The translations under genes and the position numbers were made by a program. From the NCBI GenBank assembly GCA_008638375.1, contig CM018031.1, forward strand, positions 63,346,188 through 63,410,187: DNA of 64,000 nucleotides, read 5' to 3'. The DNA is from Nyssa sinensis. Its lineage: Eukaryota > Streptophyta > Magnoliopsida > Cornales > Nyssaceae. Position 1 is the stretch's first letter; each line of letters begins with the position of its first letter. This document shows, piece by piece, positions 38,166 to 64,000 of the stretch. Under the pieces are notes generated by a model. That model was not told the DNA's origin, did not search any database, and saw only the letters and a program-made list of their open reading frames with translations.

Positions 38166-41018
38166 TCACCAAAAATCTCCACAAGAACAGGCTCCACTCT
38201 TAAAATGATGGAATCTATTGGTATCCCTCACAATAATTTCTCGTTCAAAGAACCTCGAAACTAGCTTACTGAAAGTATGGCAATCTCCACAAACCCTAAG
38301 GTTCTTTGTGATTCGAATTGGGGTTCCCTCCGTTGTCGCAAGCAAGCTGTATGCAATCGCCAGCCTCTCACTGTGCCCATAAAGCATCTTGATTTTCTCT
38401 TCTTCTTCTACATTGTGCAAAACAAACTTGGTTTGAGCCACATAGCCTCCTTCTTTCTCCAATATCTCAGTAATCTGAGCTAATTTTTGGTAAATCTCAT
38501 CAGATTGTGGATGAGACCTGTCCCTTGCAATGAATGTGTGAACCTTATTTCCTACCTCAATCCAACTACACGCAGGATCTTTCTTCAACCCTTTTCCCTT
38601 CATTCTCATTCTTACTTCTTCCACATCTTCCCATTTACCTGTTGCAGCAAAAACATTAGATACAAGTACATAAAATCCCGGATTTTCTGGATCCAATTCA
38701 AGAAGCTTCTGTGCTGCAATTTCTCCTAATTTTTTATTAGAGTGAACCCGACAAGCACCAAGGAGGGCACACCAGACTGCAGCAGTAGGTTCTGTGTGCA
38801 TGCCTTTGACAAATTGGAATGCCTCTTCCAGGTGATTAGCACGACCAAGTAGATCAACTAGACATGCATAGTGTTCTGACCATGGCTCCAACTGATATTC
38901 ACATTTCATTATTTCAAAAATCCTTGCACCTTCATCAACCAATCCTGAATGGCTACACGCATAGAGAAGTGCCAAGAACGTAACATGATCAGGAACCAGA
39001 TTTTCATCCTCCATTCTTCTAAATAAATCAATAGCTTCCTTACCACAGCCATGCATTCCATATGCATTGATCATACTAGTCCACATAACTAAATCTTTAT
39101 CTCTGACATAATTAAATACCTTATATGAATTATCTAAACTCCCACAACGGGCATACATATCCACAAGAGAGCTTGCAGCAGAACCCCCTGGGATGAAGCC
39201 CTTCCTCACTAAGAACCCATGAATCTCTTTTCCTTTCCTCAAGGCAGATAAACTTGCCACAGCAGAGAGTATGCTCACTAATGCTATAGAATCAGGTTCA
39301 ATACCCATTTCTTTTATGGAAAGGAAAAGGCCAAGAGCCTCATTTGCAAGTCCATTACGGACATAACAAGATATCATGCTCGTCCAGGAAACAATATCTT
39401 TAACTTCAATTAATTCAAAAACACAAGATGCATAATCTATGTCTCCACATTCCCCACTAGACATCCACAATTGTATTCTGTAGCACAAGATCAGAGAACC
39501 CTCTTCTCATAATGTAACAATGAATTTCTTTTACAAGGGAAATACACTTCAACCCACTACAAGCTAGCATGATGCTTCCAATCATCATTGCATCAACATC
39601 CATACCCTCCATCTGTACTTCCTGAAACAATTGTAAAGCCCTCATATGACAGTTGTTCTGAGCATATCCAGCAATGGCTGTTGTCCAAGAAATGAAGTCT
39701 TTGTTGGGAATTCTATCAAAAACACTAGACATATAGCTCATTCTAGAACACTTTGCATACATATCTATAAATGTGTTTCCAACCTGCAAATCAGAATCTA
39801 GTCCATTTTTTATAGCATAAGCATGAATTTCCATCCCATTCAATAGATTTCCAATCTAGCTGAGGTGGTGACCATACTCACGACTGAAATCTTGTCAGGT
39901 TTTTTACCTGCATCCAGCATCTTATGATAGAATTGCAGAGCATCATTACAAAGACCATTTTGGACAAAACCCGATAACATTGAATTCCATGATACATTAT
40001 CCTTCTCATCCATGCCATTAAAAATTCTTGCAGCTTCAACAATTTTACCACATTTTGAATACATAACAAGCAGAGCATTCACCACGTATACATCAAAATA
40101 GTGACTAGATTTCAAAATAGTAGCATGGATCTCCTTACCAAATTTTCCGAATGATGGCTCTTCACAGGCTTGAAGAACAGCGACAAAAGTATATGTGCTT
40201 GGGGTTAGACCAGCTTCCTGCATTTCTCTAAAAAGCCTCAAAGCTTCCATGGACTGCCCATTAGCAGAAAAAGCTGAAATAATTGAATTCCATGATACGA
40301 CATCCTCCCTTTCGCTCCTTCTGTCAAATAACTGCATCGCCTCACACAGATCATTGCACTTCACATACATATCCACAAGCGAATTGATGACAAACACATT
40401 AGAAACAAACCCCAATTTGATTGTTAGACCATGAATTACAGTCCCACAGTGAAGATCGTTCAGCCCGCCACATGCTTTAAGTATACAAGGAAAGGTACGA
40501 GCATCAGGAGGAACTCCCGAAACATGCATTTCACTAAACAATCCAAGTGCTCCTAAAGGTTCCCCATTTGTAACATAAGCACCAATCATGGCATTCCAAG
40601 TGAAAATAGTTCTTTCACACATTCTATCAAACAGCTCTTCGGCATTCGAAATAGACCCACACTTTCCATACATAAACACTAGTTTGGTACTCAAGAAGAC
40701 TGAATCATATACAGCATTAGATTTAATTATATGGGCATGGATTTGTTCACCCTGTGATAAAGCTTTCTTGCTTGCACAAAGCTCAAGAACTAATGAATAA
40801 GCTTCATCTAAGTAAAAATGAGGTGGGTTTTGCTCAGTGAAGGAATTACTAAGTGATTCAAAAGCTTCTCTAAGGCTTCCTCGCTGGCAAATCTCTTTCA
40901 AAGAAGGCGCTTTAATGGATTTCCGAGGGAATTTGAGACGTGAGTTTCTCTGAGTTTTCTTCAAAGTGGGATGTGCTGTTGAGGGATTGAAGAAAAATTG
41001 GTGGATTGACGTAGCCAT
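38166..41018 (-). CDS. OTP86: OTP86-like PLS-DYW pentatricopeptide protein (two frameshifts)
   Basis: Organelle RNA C-to-U editing factor of the PLS-DYW class, most like Arabidopsis At3g63370 (OTP86; chloroplast, rps14 editing) by overall order and length. Intronless, ATG at 41016-41018, ~950 codons. The N-terminus is basic and Ser/Thr-rich (likely plastid transit). PPR repeats follow (for example WNAMIGAYVTNGEPLGALGL, VSWTSMISCYVRNGLANEAL), then E motifs (CSWIEVGNKVHTFIARDRSH) and a DYW deaminase domain with HSERLA (zinc/catalytic HxE), CGDCH and C-terminal CSCGDFW. Two one-base indels break it: one G missing near 39851 (frame turns to LEIY-stop; the GNLLNGMEIHA continuation is in the next frame) and one G extra at 39457. 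They cancel, and the ~390 bases between keep full PPR sense in the other frame. This is either a very young disruption or sequence error. Confidence 0.9.
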
Positions 41019-41131
41019 TTTGGTCTATGGAATGTGGAAGGCGATGCACAGATCAGCGCAGCGATGTGGTTATGGTGCCGAGCTATTTTCTTTCATAGTT
41101 ATGTGTTTTGTGGCTAAAAATAGCAAATGGT

Positions 41132-41203
41132 TCCGTTGTCGTCCAGCGGTTAGGATATCTGGCTTTCACCCAGGAGACCCGGGTTCGATTCCCGGCAACG
41201 GAA
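41132..41203 (+). tRNA. trnE-UUC: tRNA-Glu (anticodon TTC)
   Basis: 72-base cloverleaf: acceptor TCCGTTG pairs perfectly with CAACGGA; D arm GTCCAGCGGTTAGGAT; anticodon stem TCTGG/CCAGG with loop CTTTCAC giving anticodon TTC at 41165-41167; T arm CCCGGGTTCGATTCCCGG (B box GGTTCGATTCC). A CAA motif at 41124-41126 (typical plant pol III start context) precedes it, and a T7 tract at 41213-41219 follows as terminator. Nuclear-type gene; no intron; no encoded CCA. It is transcribed divergently from the PPR gene 113 bases away. Confidence 0.97.
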
Positions 41204-41212
41204 GCTTACCTC

Positions 41213-41219
41213 TTTTTTT
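41213..41219 (+). terminator. Pol III T-run terminator of tRNA-Glu
   Basis: Seven consecutive T residues 10 bases after the tRNA 3' end, the normal RNA polymerase III stop signal. Confidence 0.8.
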
Positions 41220-41239
41220 CTTTACGGTCCCCCTCGTTT

Positions 41240-41935
41240 ACACTTCAAATATATAATTTTTTTTTAATGACTAAAGGTATCATTTTTGGATTGCAAGTAT
41301 TTTAAGTGAGAATTGGGAATATGCCCACCCATCTTTTTGAAGTCTAGGTGCATAAATGATAACCCGAATACCCAAAATCAGAAGTCAAAAAGCCCCACAA
41401 GACTTCTCTCAGAAGTTATACACACGAATCACAAGCAATCAAATTAAGGTTTGTTTATTTAATCAGTTAAGTAGTTGTTAATCAAATTAAGGTTTGTTAT
41501 TTAATCAATTAAGTAGTTGTTTGGTGGGATGATAATGGTTCAAAATTACAAGTCTGTTCCGTAATTCTTAAAATATTGCTGAGAGCAATTTTTAAAATTA
41601 ACGTGTTGGTCTTGCGATTTGAGTATGGGCACACGGTTTAAAAAAAGTTCTTAAATAAATTTTTTGTTTTGATATTCTTTCGTGTTAATAATAAAATTTA
41701 CATATTGCTTCACTATTCAGAGAGTAACAAAAAACCAAGCTTGAAGCATAATAATGTCCATCAAAGAGTTATTAAGGAAAAAAATTACCTTTTCACAATC
41801 TGATTCTACCACCAAAAGTTTAATGGGTTATGATCTTAGAATTTTTAAGACCCTTCCACAAAAATTTAAAATGCATTCTTTAATGCAAGCCTGAGGGGGG
41901 CATGCATTATCTCTCTAATATGCTGTATGTAACAA

Positions 41936-41996
<61 letters not shown>

Positions 41997-43645
41997 TCCT
42001 TTAGTAGAACTACCCACCATCCATCCCCTCTGCGAAGAATGTGTTGATTATTTAATCAAAAATTTGTGTCAAAAGCTACCCAAGGGCTCTTCTGCTAGCA
42101 TTTTCGCAAAAAATATCTCTGAATATAATTTTCGACAGCAAATTTTTTTGGAATTTTTTTAAAAAGTATTATATCTTAAACAAAATAAATTTTTTTGGCC
42201 AAAATTGTAAAAACATTAGTTCAGTAAAAAAAATTTATAGGTATACCAAAAATTTTATATCATGTATATGCATCACTTAAAACTTATCAAAAAAATTTTT
42301 TTTTTTTTGGTCAAATATAAAGAATATTTATTTATAAGTATAATTTTACAAACAAGTCAAACCCAACACTGACCGGAAAATAAATATAGCATCACAACTC
42401 CCACTTGGGGGAAACAGTAACCGCTTTTTTAAGAAAATATACATTATCATTTACACAGATTATCAAACACATTATGTGAAGGAAAAGAAGAGGCATAATT
42501 ACAACTTTCAATCAAAAGTAAAAGGTCACAAAGACTCGTAACAATGCTGAGACTGTGACGCCAAGAGATTAGGTCGAGATTGAGGATATGGTTTGGAGCT
42601 GCAAAAAGTTATACATATAAAGTACTAGCATGAAAACATCAAGACGTCCCAGAACCATGAGAGAGTGGAGTCCATATTTCGGGAGTTTAAAGCATTGCAG
42701 AAGTCATTTCTGATTGCGACCAAGATTTGGATTACCAGTGGTGCAATGGCTAAAGACTTTCGCTTCAGGAAACTGCCCAAATAACAATGGCAGCATGTCG
42801 TGGTCTAATCTGATCTCGTGCATTCATTCAATGGGGTGCTTGGCAAAATGGATAGCTATAAATACCAGTAAACAAAGAAAGTAGACATGGACATCATTGT
42901 TATCAACTATTGTCATTTAAAATGAACCGTCAATCTCCTATCCGCAAGTAGTTAAGAGAAAGGAATACCGAGGGCGAGTTTGGCCCCCTTTCTTTGTACA
43001 TATATACATACACATACATGCATACACACACAACACATACATAAAGAAGGGGTGACAGAATACTTTACATTCCAAAAAAAAGGCCAGCAGGTTGCCCAAC
43101 CGCACTCAGGGCTAAAACAATTCAAGCCATAAGTAACCCACTCAAACAGTTGCTCCTCCCTCCACTTTCAGCCAATGTTCCACTCCTGGCCTACACTTTT
43201 TGCTGTACAACTTCTTCATTAACTATCATTTACCCCTTTTATATACCACAAAATTCAGTTTACTGACAAAATCCAGTGCAAAACCGAAAGCCCTCTCAGC
43301 CAGTCCCTCACAATGCGACAAAAGCACCACCTTAATGTCTTGCCTCTCAGTCATACGCTTGACTAGAGGGATCTTACATCAGGGGAGATCTCATAATCCG
43401 TAGGTTTCCAACATGTATCAGACGCTTGTCAAGGGGTTTCGTCTTCCTTGTCATCCTTTCTTTTTCCTGCCTCAAACCCAGGCCAGCTCTGTCGTCCAGA
43501 TTTTCCCTTTTCATGTATTATGAAACACAATCCATTCATCTCCAATGAAGATGGACACACAAAACCCAATTTGGGTTTTGATAAATAATCAGTAGGGGAG
43601 CCAAATAGAGGACTTAATCAAACACTTGCTATCAATTTTCCATTG
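41240..43645. other. Intergenic and BEACH-gene 3' UTR region
   Basis: From 43645 down to about 42300 the sequence is probably the 3' UTR and downstream flank of the minus-strand BEACH gene. From 41240 to 42300 I see AT-rich DNA, a direct repeat AATCAAATTAAGGTTTGTT-ATTTAATCA-TTAAGTAGTTGTT at ~41437 and ~41479, and a 53-base (TC)n run at 41940-41992. No other gene is visible. Confidence 0.45.
41940..41992. repeat. (TC)n microsatellite, 53 bases
   Basis: Unbroken TC dinucleotide run, the longest perfect dinucleotide tract after the interrupted one at 21485. It generates a spurious SLSLSL open frame. Confidence 0.95.

Positions 43646-64000
<20,355 letters not shown>

Noticed and set aside
41902..42162. 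SLSLSL-rich open frame
   Set aside because: Translation of the (TC)n microsatellite at 41940-41992.

Overview
This window is a gene-poor, AT-rich piece of a eudicot nuclear genome. Spliced genes with GT..AG introns, a pentatricopeptide-DYW editing factor, a tocopherol/plastoquinone methyltransferase, plant microRNA hairpins, many microsatellites and Au-SINE/LINE/MITE debris all point to a flowering plant. I cannot name the species. The long, repeat-filled introns suggest a non-model, possibly woody, species.

Layout. 1-6.6 kb: no gene, only repeat relics, including a rearranged repeat centred on a perfect 32-bp palindrome and a long inverted-repeat (foldback) element. 6.7-12.6 kb (+): an Agenet-Agenet-ENT protein gene with a 5'-UTR intron; its last exon is tandemly duplicated as a decayed copy. 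13.56-17.7 kb (+): VTE3 (MPBQ/MSBQ methyltransferase, plastid envelope), three exons, with a one-base insertion that shifts the reading frame of the C-terminal membrane anchor. 17.7-35.5 kb: no protein gene is supported, but there are two MIR167 hairpins on the minus strand (about 20.2 and 27.2 kb), each with a TATA box upstream. The second is bracketed by inverted copies of a ~0.5 kb repeat. 33.3-35.0 kb is a diverged tandem array with a ~570-bp period. 38.2-41.0 kb (-): an OTP86-like PLS-DYW PPR gene with two compensating frameshifts. 41.1 kb (+): tRNA-Glu(UUC). 43.6-64.0 kb (-): the 3' two-thirds of a SPIRRIG-class BEACH/WD40 gene, ten exons in the window, 5' end off the right edge. Its introns hold a 3'-truncated L1-type LINE with a nested RTE-type fragment, an Au-SINE and other repeats.

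Two results stand out. First, the order OTP86 - MIR167 - VTE3 matches, as I recall it, Arabidopsis At3g63370 - MIR167B (At3g63375) - At3g63410. This plant therefore seems to keep an old microsyntenic block, but with two MIR167 hairpins where Arabidopsis has one. Second, single-base indels interrupt otherwise well-conserved coding sequence. Nine one-base insertions lie in BEACH exons 6-7 alone, while about 5.5 kb of other BEACH exons have none. This looks more like residual insertion-type long-read error than true pseudogenes, and it would mislead automated gene calling here.

The genes do not form one pathway. VTE3 makes plastid quinones and tocopherols, the PPR protein edits organelle RNA, miR167 represses ARF6/ARF8-type auxin response factors, and the BEACH protein acts in membrane trafficking and P-body function. 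What they share is position.
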